A stretch of 64,000 nucleotides of DNA, taken from JAJTCH01 sp040386195 (GTDB lineage Bacteria; Pseudomonadota; Alphaproteobacteria; Rickettsiales; UBA1997). The notes beneath the pieces were generated by a model. The model ran no database searches. It was not told where the DNA came from and worked only from the letters and a program-made list of their open reading frames with translations. Location of the stretch: NCBI GenBank assembly GCA_040386195.1, contig JAZKFV010000002.1, positions 1 to 64,000 on the forward strand. Direction: 5' to 3'. Shown here one piece after another: positions 1 to 9,035 of this stretch; position 1 is the first letter of the stretch, and the number at the start of each line of letters is the position of its first letter. Both the position numbers and the translations under genes were made by a program.

Positions 1-6
1 AAGAGT

Positions 7-101
7 TGTCATCCTGAGCGTAGCGAAGGATCTCATGAGTCATATTCCGGTTTTGTTTCGCAGCGCGACTCATGAGATCCTTCGCTACGCTCAGGATGAC
101 A
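7..101. repeat. Palindromic repeat, family A (full copy)
   Basis: Two 35-base arms (7-41 and 67-101) are exact reverse complements around a 25-base loop. The arms carry the core GTCATCCTGAGCGTAGCGAA followed by GGATCTCATGAG. The same core recurs near 2.6, 27.3, 37.8, 44.1 and 62.9 kb. It lies 31 bases past the metK stop, so a transcript of metK would fold here and the element may also terminate it. It is much richer in GC than its surroundings. Confidence 0.9.
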
Positions 102-132
102 GATAATAATGCGTCAGCATAAAAAGGCGAAC

Positions 133-1287
133 TTAGACCAACTTCTTCAACTTCTCCACCAAATCCAACTTTTCCCAAGAAAATCCGCCATCAATTTCTG
201 GCTCTCTGCCAAAATGTCCGTAGGCTGCGGTGCGTTGATAGATTGGGCGATTGAGTTTTAAATATTCTCTGATTCCGCGTGGTGATAGATCGACCAAATT
301 ATTTATAACTTCAACAATTTTTTCTTCATTATCTGCAAAGACGTGATTATTAACATAAAGTGAAAGTGGCTTGGAAACTCCAATTGCATAGGCAATTTGA
401 ATTGTGCATCTTTTGGCCAAACCTGCGGCAACAATATTTTTAGCTAAATAGCGCGCCATATAAGCTGCGGATCGATCAACTTTAGTTGGGTCTTTTCCCG
501 AAAAAGCACCACCGCCATGAGGCGCAGCGCCGCCGTAAGTATCAACGATAATTTTTCTACCAGTCAGCCCCGCATCACCATCGGGCCCGCCAATTACAAA
601 CTTGCCGGTTGGGTTGACTAAAAATTTATTTTCATCACACATCCAGCCAGAAGGCAGAGTTTTTAAAATATAAGGGCGGATTAATTCACGAATTTGGTTT
701 TGAGTGATTCCTTCCTTATGCTGAATGGAAACTAAAACTGAATCAGCTCTGATAGGAATGCCATTTTCATAATATAAAGTGATTTGCCCTTTAGCGTCTG
801 GGCCCAAATCTTTTAACTCTCCAGATTCAATTGCATCGGTAATATTGTGAAGCATGCGGTGCGAATAGTGAATTGCGGCGGGCATCAAAACATCAGTCTC
901 ATCACAAGCATAACCAAACATAATTCCTTGATCTCCAGCGCCCTCATCTTTGCCAGCTGCGGCATCAACACCAATTGCAATATCGGCAGATTGTTTGTGC
1001 AGCAGATTGGTGATTTCAAGATTTTTGTAATTAAAACCTTCTTGCTCATAACCAATTTCTTTAACAACATTGCGAATAATTGCTTCAACATCATTTTTAG
1101 CAATTTCCGGCGCCCGAATTTCGCCACCAATAATCACGCGGTTGGTAGTGGCAAAAGTTTCAATCGCCAATCTGGAAAATGGATCTTGTTTTAAATAAGC
1201 ATCAACCAGCGCATCAGAAATTTGATCACAAACTTTATCGGGATGACCTTTGGAGACGGACTCGGAGGTAAAAAGAAAATTTTTCAT
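133..1287 (-). CDS. metK: S-adenosylmethionine synthase MetK
   Basis: Makes S-adenosylmethionine from methionine and ATP in the cytosol. The 384-residue product has the normal family length. It shows the N-terminal ATP-binding motif GHPDK (about residues 14-18), the signature GAGDQGIMFGYA and the phosphate-binding loop GGGAFSGKDPTKVDR. I start at the ATG at 1287 because the protein then begins MKNFLFTSESVSKGHPDK as in known MetK; the open frame continues 18 codons upstream into the end of the preceding gene. The start lies one base after the stop of the outer-membrane protein gene, so the two are probably cotranscribed. Many Rickettsia have a decayed metK and import SAM; this copy looks intact and fits with metE at 2.7-5.0 kb. 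Confidence 0.97.
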   Translation of the reverse strand: MKNFLFTSESVSKGHPDKVCDQISDALVDAYLKQDPFSRLAIETFATTNRVIIGGEIRAPEIAKNDVEAIIRNVVKEIGYEQEGFNYKNLEITNLLHKQSADIAIGVDAAAGKDEGAGDQGIMFGYACDETDVLMPAAIHYSHRMLHNITDAIESGELKDLGPDAKGQITLYYENGIPIRADSVLVSIQHKEGITQNQIRELIRPYILKTLPSGWMCDENKFLVNPTGKFVIGGPDGDAGLTGRKIIVDTYGGAAPHGGGAFSGKDPTKVDRSAAYMARYLAKNIVAAGLAKRCTIQIAYAIGVSKPLSLYVNNHVFADNEEKIVEVINNLVDLSPRGIREYLKLNRPIYQRTAAYGHFGREPEIDGGFSWEKLDLVEKLKKLV

Positions 1288-1288
1288 T

Positions 1289-1930
1289 TTAAAAAGGAAT
1301 AACAACGCCACCGCGGAAGGTGGTAATTTTAGCATTAACAAAACCTAAATGAGTTTCGTATTTTTGAAAGCCGAAGCGAAAAGCCATATCTAAATCATAA
1401 GGCATAAATTGAATGCCGGCGCCATAAAGCAAAGCGGTTTCGTGGGCTTTGTGTCTAATTTCTTCGCCATTAGTTTGCATAAATTTTATTTGGCTATTCA
1501 CATCAGCAATACCAATTTCAGCAAAACCTTCCAACCAATGATCGCCAACGATTGGAAAATAAATTAAAGAAGTGGCGTTGATATTTTCAATATCAAGTGA
1601 AGCTTTTTTAGTAATTTCAAAACCATTCACACCATGATTTTGCAAACCGCCTTTTGACCAATTCAAATTAAAGCCTAAATATTTATGCACCCGAAAATTA
1701 AAACCCAGCGCAATATCGTTGAAATTTTTCAACTGATGCCCAAAAGACTGGCGTTTAAATTGATCATTTTGTCCGTTGCCGTCAATTCCCATTCCTTGAT
1801 ATTCAGCGGTAAAAGCTGTTTTAAGCATGAAGCTGTCAGAAAGTTGATCGGTCAAATTTTCGGCTCTGGATTGAGCAGAAAAGTTTATGGCTAGTAAAAA
1901 TGCCAAAAGGATGATAATTTTTTTGTTCAT
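1289..1930 (-). CDS. Putative outer-membrane beta-barrel protein
   Basis: A 213-residue secreted protein of no assigned function. Residues 1 to about 23 form a clear signal peptide (MNKKIIILLAFLLAINFSAQ, then SRA as a likely cleavage site). The rest alternates polar and hydrophobic residues with many glycines and aromatics, and ends in VVIPF with a terminal phenylalanine, the usual C-terminal recognition signal for outer-membrane barrels. Its size fits a small eight-stranded barrel of the OmpA/OmpW/surface-antigen kind. It is followed after one base by metK and is divergent from ccmB, with only 22 bases between the two starts. The barrel assignment is inference from composition and terminus, not from a recognised family. 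Confidence 0.6.
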   Translation of the reverse strand: MNKKIIILLAFLLAINFSAQSRAENLTDQLSDSFMLKTAFTAEYQGMGIDGNGQNDQFKRQSFGHQLKNFNDIALGFNFRVHKYLGFNLNWSKGGLQNHGVNGFEITKKASLDIENINATSLIYFPIVGDHWLEGFAEIGIADVNSQIKFMQTNGEEIRHKAHETALLYGAGIQFMPYDLDMAFRFGFQKYETHLGFVNAKITTFRGGVVIPF

Positions 1931-1952
1931 ATAAATTTAATGAAAGTTATTA

Positions 1953-2588
1953 ATGATTCTGGCGGTTATAAAACAACAATTATTAGTCAATTTAAAAACT
2001 CCTAGCAACATCATTCATCCGCTGATTTTCTTTTTGATCACTAGCAGCATTTTTGCAATCACAATTGATCTTTATAATGCACAAATTGCCATTGCAATTA
2101 TTTGGGTGTGTTTAACTTTTGCAATTTTGCTAAGCTCGGATCAATGGCACAAAGATTTTATTGATGGAACTTTTGAGCAATTAATTTTAAGTGGTTATAT
2201 TTTTGAGATGGTAATTTTTTCTAAAATTATTGCGTGCTGGCTATCAAATTCTCTACCACTAATTATCGTTTTGCCAATCGTCGCTTTGCTTTTAAAACTC
2301 GACAACAATTTGATAATTAATTTGTTAATAGTGGCAATTATCGCCACCATAATCATCAATTTTCTAGTTAGCTTTGGCTCAGCTCTAACCTTATCCGCCA
2401 ACGCCACCAGCTCACTTCTAACAATTCTAATTCTTCCTCTTTTAATCCCCATCATCATCTTCGCCAACTCCGCCTTTAATAGCGATTTTATAGTTTCAAT
2501 AAAATTTCTCTTAGCCCTATTATTTTTCCTAATCCCAATCCTAACCTTCGCCACTGCGGCGGCGGTAAAAGTAAATGTTATTGATTAA
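1953..2588 (+). CDS. ccmB: Heme exporter subunit CcmB
   Basis: Membrane subunit of the CcmABC complex that releases heme to CcmE for cytochrome c maturation. The 211 residues contain about six hydrophobic segments and the CcmB-type signature near residues 68-85 (SSDQWHKDFIDGTFEQLILS), where family members have a conserved D-x-x-x-G-x-x-E-Q stretch. Length matches bacterial CcmB (about 220). The partner ATPase ccmA is not adjacent, which is common in Rickettsiales where ccm genes are scattered. The ATG at 1953 is the first in frame. The 3' end is followed directly by palindromic repeats. Confidence 0.88.
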   Translation: MILAVIKQQLLVNLKTPSNIIHPLIFFLITSSIFAITIDLYNAQIAIAIIWVCLTFAILLSSDQWHKDFIDGTFEQLILSGYIFEMVIFSKIIACWLSNSLPLIIVLPIVALLLKLDNNLIINLLIVAIIATIIINFLVSFGSALTLSANATSSLLTILILPLLIPIIIFANSAFNSDFIVSIKFLLALLFFLIPILTFATAAAVKVNVID

Positions 2589-2593
2589 ATAGA

Positions 2594-2718
2594 TTGTCAT
2601 CCTGAGCATTAAAGAGGTTGTCATCCTGAGCATTAAAGAGGTTGTCATCCTGAGCGTAGCGAAGGATCTCAGGAGTCGCACCGTGAACCCAAAACTGAAC
2701 TCGGCTCAGGATGACAAT
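2594..2718. repeat. Palindromic repeat, family A, with iterated left arm
   Basis: A 24-base unit beginning TTGTCATCCTGAGCATTAAA is present twice in tandem (2594-2617, 2618-2641), followed by a family-A left arm from 2642 and a right arm (GCTCAGGATGACAA) ending at 2718. The right arm lacks the inner half present in the copy at 7-101, so only about 14 bases can pair at the outer end. It lies between ccmB and metE, which converge, and may serve as a bidirectional terminator. Confidence 0.85.
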
Positions 2719-2739
2719 TGCTCAATGATGAAAGTTCTT

Positions 2740-5013
2740 CTACAATTCCTTTCTCACCAACTTCGCCGCTTCAACCATATTAATCAAAGCTTCTTTAGTT
2801 TCTGGCCAATCTCTAGTTTTTAAACCGCAATCTGGATTTACCCAAATTTGTTCGGCTTTTAAAACATCCAAAGCTTTTTTCAAAAGCACTACCATTTCTT
2901 TAGTTGCTGGAACTCTTGGGCTGTGAATGTCATAAACACCGGGTCCAATTTCGTTTGGATATTTGAAGGTTACAAACGCGTTGAGCAATTCCATATTTGA
3001 TCTGGAAGTTTCAATTGAAATCACATCGGCGTCCATATTGGCAATATCGGCAATGATATCGTTGAACTCAGAATAGCACATATGAGTGTGAATTTGAGTG
3101 CGATCTGACACGCCGCTGGCGCTGATTCGGAAAGCCTCAACTGCCCATTGCAAATAATTTGCCCAGTTGGCTTTTCTAATTGGCAAACCTTCACGAAGCG
3201 CTGCTTCATCAATTTGAATAATTTTGATGCCCGCTTTTTCAAGGTCGTTAACTTCATCACGAATTGCAAAAGCAATTTGCAAAGCCGTGTCTTTTCTTGG
3301 CTGATCGTTTCTCACAAATGACCATTGCAAAATTGTGATTGGACCAGTCAACATTCCTTTCATAATTCTTTTAGTCTGAGATTGTGCATAAATTGCCCAT
3401 TCAACAGTCATTGGTTTTGGACGAGAGACATCACCAAAGATAATCGGAGGTTTTACACAACGAGAACCATAGCTTTGCACCCAACCAAATTCAGTGAAAG
3501 CAAAACCGCTTAATTGTTCACCAAAATATTCGACCATGTCGTTGCGCTCAAACTCGCCGTGAACCAAAACGTCTAAATCAATTTCTTCTTGAAAACGAAT
3601 GCAACGAGTGGTTTCTTCCTGCAAGAATTTTTTATATTGGGCAGCAGTAATTTTATCGGCTTTAAAATCAGCACGATATTTTCTCACCTCTTTAGTTTGC
3701 GGGAATGAGCCAATAGTTGTGGTTGGCAAAATTGGTAAATTGATTTGATTAGTTTGAATTTTTTTACGAGTCGCAAAATCACTTTTGCGGTTCATATCCG
3801 ATTCTTTGATCGCCGCAACTCTAGCTTTAACTGCTTGATCATGAATTTTTGCAGAAGTTTTTCTTAAAGCATTAGCTTTTTTATTGACTTCAAGAAGTTC
3901 TTTAACTGCAGATTCATTGCCAGAAACGACTTGAGCAATCGCATTAATTTCAGCTAGTTTTTGAGTAGCAAATGCTAACCAGCTTTTAATTTCTGCGTCT
4001 AATTTCACTTCTGAATTCAAATCAACTGGGCTGTGTAGCAAGCTGCAAGAGGAAGAAATGATAACTCTTTCTTGTCCCAATTTAGCAACTGCCTTTTGAG
4101 CAACAGCAATTGAATTTTCTAAATCATTGATCCAAATATTTCTGCCATCAACCAAACCAAGTGATAAAGTTTGATGAGCACCAATTGCCAGCAAAGCTTG
4201 ATCCAATTGCTCCGGTGCGCGCACCAAATCAATGTGAACTGAAGCAGTGTTTAATGCAAAAGCAGTATTAATGTTGCTGCCCAGATTATCAAAATAAGTG
4301 GTTAAATGAAGTTTGATATTGCCAGCAAACGCGCTGATTTCTTTATAAGCGTGAGTGTAAGCATTTAAAGCTTCGGCAGATAAATCGGTTGCTAAGCAAG
4401 GTTCGTCAATTTGTAAATCTTGAACTCCAGCTTGATTTAAAGCGGCAAAAATTTCTTTATAAACTACCAATAAATTTGGCAATAAATCTAAAACATTTGA
4501 TCCATCAACTGATTTTCCAATCAATAAAAAAGTCAAAGGCCCAACCAGAACTGGTCTAGTTTCAATGCCAAGTGCTTTAGCTTCCAAATAATCATTAACG
4601 ATTTTTTTGCAGGCAAATTTGAATTGTTGATTTTTGCTAAATTCAGGAACGATGTAGTGATAATTAGTGTCAAACCATTTAGTCATTTCCATCGCCACAA
4701 CATCTTTAGTGCCTCTTGCCATTGCAAAATAAAGATCCAAATCAACAACATCGCCAGAAAATTTGAAACGAGCTGGAACCGCGCCAGTTGCGGCAATTAA
4801 GCCTAAGATGTTATCATAAAAAGCAAAATCGTTGCTAGGAATAAAGGCAATTCCCGCCGATTTTTGTAAGAGCCAATTATTTTTTCTAATTTGCGCAGCT
4901 TCTTTTAAAAGCTCTTCTTTGGAAATAGAATTTTTCCAATAGCTTTCCACAGCTTTTTTTAGCTCACGAAAAGCACCAACCCTTGGAAAACCAAGTATAG
5001 CAGATTTAGACAT
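2740..5013 (-). CDS. metE: Cobalamin-independent methionine synthase MetE
   Basis: Transfers the methyl group of 5-methyltetrahydrofolate (polyglutamate) to homocysteine, making methionine without B12. The 757 residues match the family length (E. coli 753) and both barrels are complete. The zinc site is intact: H-M-C in HMCYSEFND near residues 640-642, an acidic ligand in ISIE, and C in NPDCGLKTR near 725. The catalytic aspartate (IQIDEAALREG) and histidine (DIHSPRVP) are also present. A promoter and a 5' hairpin lie upstream at 5.07-5.13 kb. Together with metK it gives the cell its own methionine and SAM, unusual for reduced Rickettsiales. Confidence 0.97.
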   Translation of the reverse strand: MSKSAILGFPRVGAFRELKKAVESYWKNSISKEELLKEAAQIRKNNWLLQKSAGIAFIPSNDFAFYDNILGLIAATGAVPARFKFSGDVVDLDLYFAMARGTKDVVAMEMTKWFDTNYHYIVPEFSKNQQFKFACKKIVNDYLEAKALGIETRPVLVGPLTFLLIGKSVDGSNVLDLLPNLLVVYKEIFAALNQAGVQDLQIDEPCLATDLSAEALNAYTHAYKEISAFAGNIKLHLTTYFDNLGSNINTAFALNTASVHIDLVRAPEQLDQALLAIGAHQTLSLGLVDGRNIWINDLENSIAVAQKAVAKLGQERVIISSSCSLLHSPVDLNSEVKLDAEIKSWLAFATQKLAEINAIAQVVSGNESAVKELLEVNKKANALRKTSAKIHDQAVKARVAAIKESDMNRKSDFATRKKIQTNQINLPILPTTTIGSFPQTKEVRKYRADFKADKITAAQYKKFLQEETTRCIRFQEEIDLDVLVHGEFERNDMVEYFGEQLSGFAFTEFGWVQSYGSRCVKPPIIFGDVSRPKPMTVEWAIYAQSQTKRIMKGMLTGPITILQWSFVRNDQPRKDTALQIAFAIRDEVNDLEKAGIKIIQIDEAALREGLPIRKANWANYLQWAVEAFRISASGVSDRTQIHTHMCYSEFNDIIADIANMDADVISIETSRSNMELLNAFVTFKYPNEIGPGVYDIHSPRVPATKEMVVLLKKALDVLKAEQIWVNPDCGLKTRDWPETKEALINMVEAAKLVRKEL

Positions 5014-5066
5014 TTTTTAAAATATTGAGATTTAATAAAGCGGGCTCGCTTGAAAGAGAGAAATAA

Positions 5067-5095
5067 TTTTGCTTCAAACTTGGTTTAAAGCAAAA
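5067..5095 (-). promoter_or_regulatory. 13-bp hairpin in the metE 5' leader
   Basis: On the minus strand TTTTGCTTTAAAC, loop CAA, then GTTTGAAGCAAAA forms a 13-bp stem with one T-G wobble and no mismatch. It is followed by a pyrimidine-rich run rather than a clean T tract. It lies 54 bases upstream of the metE ATG and would begin within a few bases of the transcript start predicted from the promoter at 5105-5134. It could stabilise the 5' end, attenuate metE, or terminate read-through from the ankyrin gene upstream. I see no match to known SAM riboswitches. Confidence 0.45.
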
Positions 5096-5104
5096 CCGGC
5101 GCTA

Positions 5105-5134
5105 ATAATAAAAGACCAAAGGTCAAATTGTCAA
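5105..5134 (-). promoter_or_regulatory. Predicted sigma-70 promoter of metE
   Basis: On the minus strand a perfect TTGACA (5134-5129) is separated by 18 bases from TATTAT (5110-5105). Transcription would start near 5098 and give a leader of about 85 bases containing the hairpin at 5067-5095. It is the best promoter match in the 276-base gap between the ankyrin gene and metE. Confidence 0.45.
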
Positions 5135-5289
5135 TTAATATAATCGCACTGTTATCTGGCGCCCCGTTATCTTGGCTGATTATTATCTTTTTTGAGCTGT
5201 TGATTTTACCTTGCTAAGATGACGATAGTCGACTTGCAGGTGTCAATGATTAATCTTGGTAAAGTTCCAATTAAACTTTTCCTTTCAAT

Positions 5290-8200
5290 TTATCTAGCAG
5301 GTCGTGTTGCTTGTAGCGCCAATTTTAATTCTTCTAGGTTATCTCTATAAAATTTTTTCTCATGGTCACTCAGCGGTGATATTTTATTAGGTAAAATTTT
5401 AGGAATTTTAAATCCTATATTGTGAGCTCCAGTAGTGGCGCCGCGTTTTTTAATATTAATATCGGTAAAAAAATCGCTAGCTAATGCGTCAACAATTCTA
5501 TCAAGCAAAGGTTGATCAATATTTATGTCATCACCCAACTTACCTTTTAATTCTACAACTGTAGTTGCCAAATTTATTTTGACTTTCTCTACTTTTGTCA
5601 GCTTGAGGCGCGGATTGTGTTTTTGTTTAGCGTGCAGGGTACTGCTGGATAATATTGTAGAGAATTTCTTTGCTGATTTTAAGTCATACAAATTTTTCAT
5701 GACTGGATCTCTTCTATGTTCAACATTTTGGGCAAAGCCGATTTCATCTTCATCTGATTGCTCAGATTCAACCAGGTTTTGTTTAGTCTCTTGTAGTTTT
5801 TGGTCGATTTCTTCTTGGCTTAAAATTTCGTCACCGAATAAATCTTCAACCACAACTAAAAATTTAGCTATGTTATCCAGATCTTGATTACCAAATTGGT
5901 TGTAAGCTTCGTATAAATTTTCTCTAAAGCTTTCAACTTTTTCTGGTGCAATTGCTTTAATTAATTTTTGTATATTTAAGAATCCCAATTCTAAATTTGG
6001 CGATTTAACCAAGTTGATTGCGCCCACTCTTAAAAATTGAGCTTGCTCTTCTACCTCTAAATTTCCGATATTATCGCAGATTATTTCTATCTGCTCGTCG
6101 TTATATTTTTGTAAATTATGTTCCAAAAATATTTTTGCTAAATCTTTTCCCTTGGTTTCCTGATTGGGAAGATAAAATTGCTGTTCTAAACCAGTAGCCA
6201 AAGCTGATGACACTGTGGATCTTGGAGTAAAAATCAACATTTTGCGTGCCGACCAAATTTGTTTTAAGGAAGTTAAACTGGTGCGATGCTTTTCTAATTC
6301 TTCAGGTTTTTCATCGGGGCTTTTTTCCAATAAAGACTGAGTTGTGCAAGAAAGTAAATTCAAAACCAAGCTATGAATTTGACCAATAAATTTTTCTACT
6401 TCTTGCTCATCTTTTTCAGCGGCTTCTTTTTCTTTAGCTTCTTGTATACTTTCTTCTGTTTGTAACAGATTAGGGAGGACTAGATAATGTACTGTTGCAT
6501 CTTTTGTTTTCGATTTATTTAAAAACTTTAAATTAGTTAAGCATCGTTTTATGAATAATATTTCTTGCTGTAGATTTTCTGTTGGTTGCCCAGAAAGTTG
6601 ATCAATAAGGTCTTTTATGGTTAGAAGAGAATCTTTAGCCTTGCTTTGTTTGTGTTTTGTATCCCATTCCTTAAAAGTTGTTTTTATTTTGCCAATTGCT
6701 TCTTCCACTGTTTTCGAAGTTAAACCTTCTCGTGGAAGCACCAATGTTGATTGTTGAGCAGATATTTGTTGAGCTAATTGATTAATTGATTCAATCGGAT
6801 TATCAAGTTTGCTATTGGAGGTTTTGGAGGCTTTTGCTTGCTTAGGAAATTGTTTCTGCAAATTTTGTTCTATTAACAACAAAGATATATCTTTTGGAAA
6901 AGATACTTCTTTTTCTTCGTCTTTAATCTTCACTTTCATTACGAAGATATTTCCATTTTTTAACTCTTGAAAAGTTACAGATGGTTTGTCTTTAAAAAAT
7001 TGTTCAATTTGTAATTTAAAATCAAGAAATGCTTTCTGGGTTTTAATTAGGTGAGAAATTCTACTATCTGTGCTTGCAGTAATAAGCCCAACCGCATCAA
7101 TTCCCAAATTATTTTGAATTTCAATATTTGCGCCTAGTTCCAAGCAAAAATTGACCAAAGCAAAGTCATTATTGGATATAGCTCGATGAAGAATTGTCAA
7201 CCCATTTTCATCTGCAGAATTTATATCAAGACCAAAATTTTGATCTTTAAATAACATCTTAAAAATTGCCAGATAATTTTTACCCCCGCTGGCTTCTTGA
7301 AAGGTTTCGTGAATGGATTTGGTGATGCTTTCTGGCGATAAAATAGATTCATATCTGGTTAAAAAATATTCAGTAAATTCAGTTGAATCTGATCTAAAAA
7401 CACTTTTTAGAAGTTTGGTTTGAAACTCAGAAGTCATTTCTTCGGGCTTGGTATCGTCTAACAAAATTATGGCGATTCCAAAACTTTGAGAAATGATTGA
7501 TCCTTCAAGTGCTGTGAATTGATTTTGTCCCAAATTTTTGTTGGCACCTTGCGCCATTAGAAACCTAAATATTTCCAGATTATTATTTTGAGCCGCAATA
7601 TAAAGAGGTGTGGCGCCATTACCATCGGGCATATCTTTATCGGCACCATTTTTGAGTAGCATCTGAACAGTAGTTAAATTACCACCAGCAACCGCATAAT
7701 GAAGAGTTATCATGGATCTTCGTTTCTCCAGGCTTTTGATTAAATAATTTTCAGCGAAATATTTAAAATATTCTGGGCCCGCACTGGCGGCATTATTAAT
7801 AGCTGATTCGATATTTGTTTCGATGCCTGCCGCAATTAAATAGTCAACAATACTCAGGTGACGCATTAGAATTGCCGAATCAAGAGGTTTCATCAAACCT
7901 GTCGGATGCTCTTTAATATCAACAATTCCCGTTTCAGTTAAGTATTTAACAATATCTAGACTGCCAGAATATACTGACACATGGAGGGTATCTTCTGTAT
8001 TGCTATTAATTTTGTCTCGATGATTTTCAACTATGTATCTGACAAAAGTAATCTTTTTGTTCATTATGGCAGATGTGAAAGCCAGGTTTATGTCAATAAA
8101 ACCAGGCGTTTCAAGCAAGTATTTAAAAAGTTCAAAGTTGTCCTCTTCCATAGCTATTAGAAAAGCATTTTTTTTCACAGCTTCATCTATCGGAAAATTT

Positions 8201-9006
8201 TTAACTAGGTATTTAACAATGTCAAAATAGCCTTCTTGTATAGCGATAAGAAGTGCAGTATAGCCATCATTAACAGCAGCATTCACCATTGTTGGAAATT
8301 TATTAGCGAATAGTTCAACCAGATCTGTGCGACCGTTGATAACAAAAACATGAAACAACAACATAACATCATCCACCTTTTGATCTGCTTGGATACCAAT
8401 TTGGAACATCTCCTTCAAAATATTTTCATTTATTATTCTAATAAATAATGTGTCTTCGAGTTTAATTAGAAGTAATACATCTTCTAATTTAATTCCGGCC
8501 GAATGAAGGGGTGTTCTATCTGAAGGATTATTTTTTAGAATTTTTTCTAGGGCTGACACTTTTGATTTTAACTCACCAATTTTTTCGCGTTTTATTTTTG
8601 CAGGTGATTTTTTGTAATTAAATCTAATTTTTGCGTTCTCTTCTTTTAGGGTTTCCGATAAAAAATCAGCGGCCTTATGAAAGGTGTCTTGTTTTGTTGT
8701 TATCCGGCACAACAAATTAACCATTTCATAAAAACCAGGCTCATTGGCACAATTTTTTAAAACATAATCAAGTGCTGAGCTATATTCTGTTTCAGTTTTT
8801 TGCCCGGTTTTGGCATCAATTTTGGTGGCTGTAAATTTTCTTGTTGCAAATCTATATCGCTCTTTACGATCCGGAAAGAAATCCAGGATTCTTTGTAGTG
8901 AGGCATATCTAGATAAATAAAGTGCCATATCTTCATCACTAATTTGGGAAGCTGAGATTAAAGTTGTGGTTTTTGTTGCAAAAGGATTAAGAAGACTAAA
9001 TCGCAT
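5290..9006 (-). CDS. Large ankyrin-repeat protein, candidate effector
   Basis: A 1238-residue protein without a recognised enzyme domain. Residues about 165-700 are built of degenerate ankyrin repeats; clear units include DGYTALLIAIQEGYFDIVKY, NGATPLYIAAQNNNLEIFRF and NGLTILHRAISNNDFALVNF. The remaining C-terminal half is highly charged and rich in K, E and Q, likely helical or coiled-coil, and ends in a basic stretch. There is no signal peptide or membrane segment. Ankyrin proteins of this size in Rickettsiales are often type IV or type I secreted effectors that bind host proteins; secretion here is inference, supported only by the virB4/virB6 genes at 12-18 kb. The ATG at 9006 is 30 bases from the lolC stop. 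Confidence 0.75.
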   Translation of the reverse strand: MRFSLLNPFATKTTTLISASQISDEDMALYLSRYASLQRILDFFPDRKERYRFATRKFTATKIDAKTGQKTETEYSSALDYVLKNCANEPGFYEMVNLLCRITTKQDTFHKAADFLSETLKEENAKIRFNYKKSPAKIKREKIGELKSKVSALEKILKNNPSDRTPLHSAGIKLEDVLLLIKLEDTLFIRIINENILKEMFQIGIQADQKVDDVMLLFHVFVINGRTDLVELFANKFPTMVNAAVNDGYTALLIAIQEGYFDIVKYLVKNFPIDEAVKKNAFLIAMEEDNFELFKYLLETPGFIDINLAFTSAIMNKKITFVRYIVENHRDKINSNTEDTLHVSVYSGSLDIVKYLTETGIVDIKEHPTGLMKPLDSAILMRHLSIVDYLIAAGIETNIESAINNAASAGPEYFKYFAENYLIKSLEKRRSMITLHYAVAGGNLTTVQMLLKNGADKDMPDGNGATPLYIAAQNNNLEIFRFLMAQGANKNLGQNQFTALEGSIISQSFGIAIILLDDTKPEEMTSEFQTKLLKSVFRSDSTEFTEYFLTRYESILSPESITKSIHETFQEASGGKNYLAIFKMLFKDQNFGLDINSADENGLTILHRAISNNDFALVNFCLELGANIEIQNNLGIDAVGLITASTDSRISHLIKTQKAFLDFKLQIEQFFKDKPSVTFQELKNGNIFVMKVKIKDEEKEVSFPKDISLLLIEQNLQKQFPKQAKASKTSNSKLDNPIESINQLAQQISAQQSTLVLPREGLTSKTVEEAIGKIKTTFKEWDTKHKQSKAKDSLLTIKDLIDQLSGQPTENLQQEILFIKRCLTNLKFLNKSKTKDATVHYLVLPNLLQTEESIQEAKEKEAAEKDEQEVEKFIGQIHSLVLNLLSCTTQSLLEKSPDEKPEELEKHRTSLTSLKQIWSARKMLIFTPRSTVSSALATGLEQQFYLPNQETKGKDLAKIFLEHNLQKYNDEQIEIICDNIGNLEVEEQAQFLRVGAINLVKSPNLELGFLNIQKLIKAIAPEKVESFRENLYEAYNQFGNQDLDNIAKFLVVVEDLFGDEILSQEEIDQKLQETKQNLVESEQSDEDEIGFAQNVEHRRDPVMKNLYDLKSAKKFSTILSSSTLHAKQKHNPRLKLTKVEKVKINLATTVVELKGKLGDDINIDQPLLDRIVDALASDFFTDINIKKRGATTGAHNIGFKIPKILPNKISPLSDHEKKFYRDNLEELKLALQATRPAR

Positions 9007-9035
9007 ATTTCTAAAAATTATTTAGTTAATAAAAA

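Noticed and set aside
7..101. Reading the repeated palindromes as a CRISPR array
   Set aside because: The copies are scattered tens of kilobases apart, are palindromic with loops rather than spacers, and no cas genes are present.
133..1341. A longer MetK with an extra 18-residue N-terminus
   Set aside because: The extension has no counterpart in the family and overlaps the preceding gene; the ATG at 1287 gives the standard start.
5014..5289. A SAM-II or other SAM riboswitch upstream of metE
   Set aside because: The leader has a plain hairpin and lacks the conserved pseudoknot segments I would expect for the SAM-II class. I see no match by eye to other SAM-binding RNAs.
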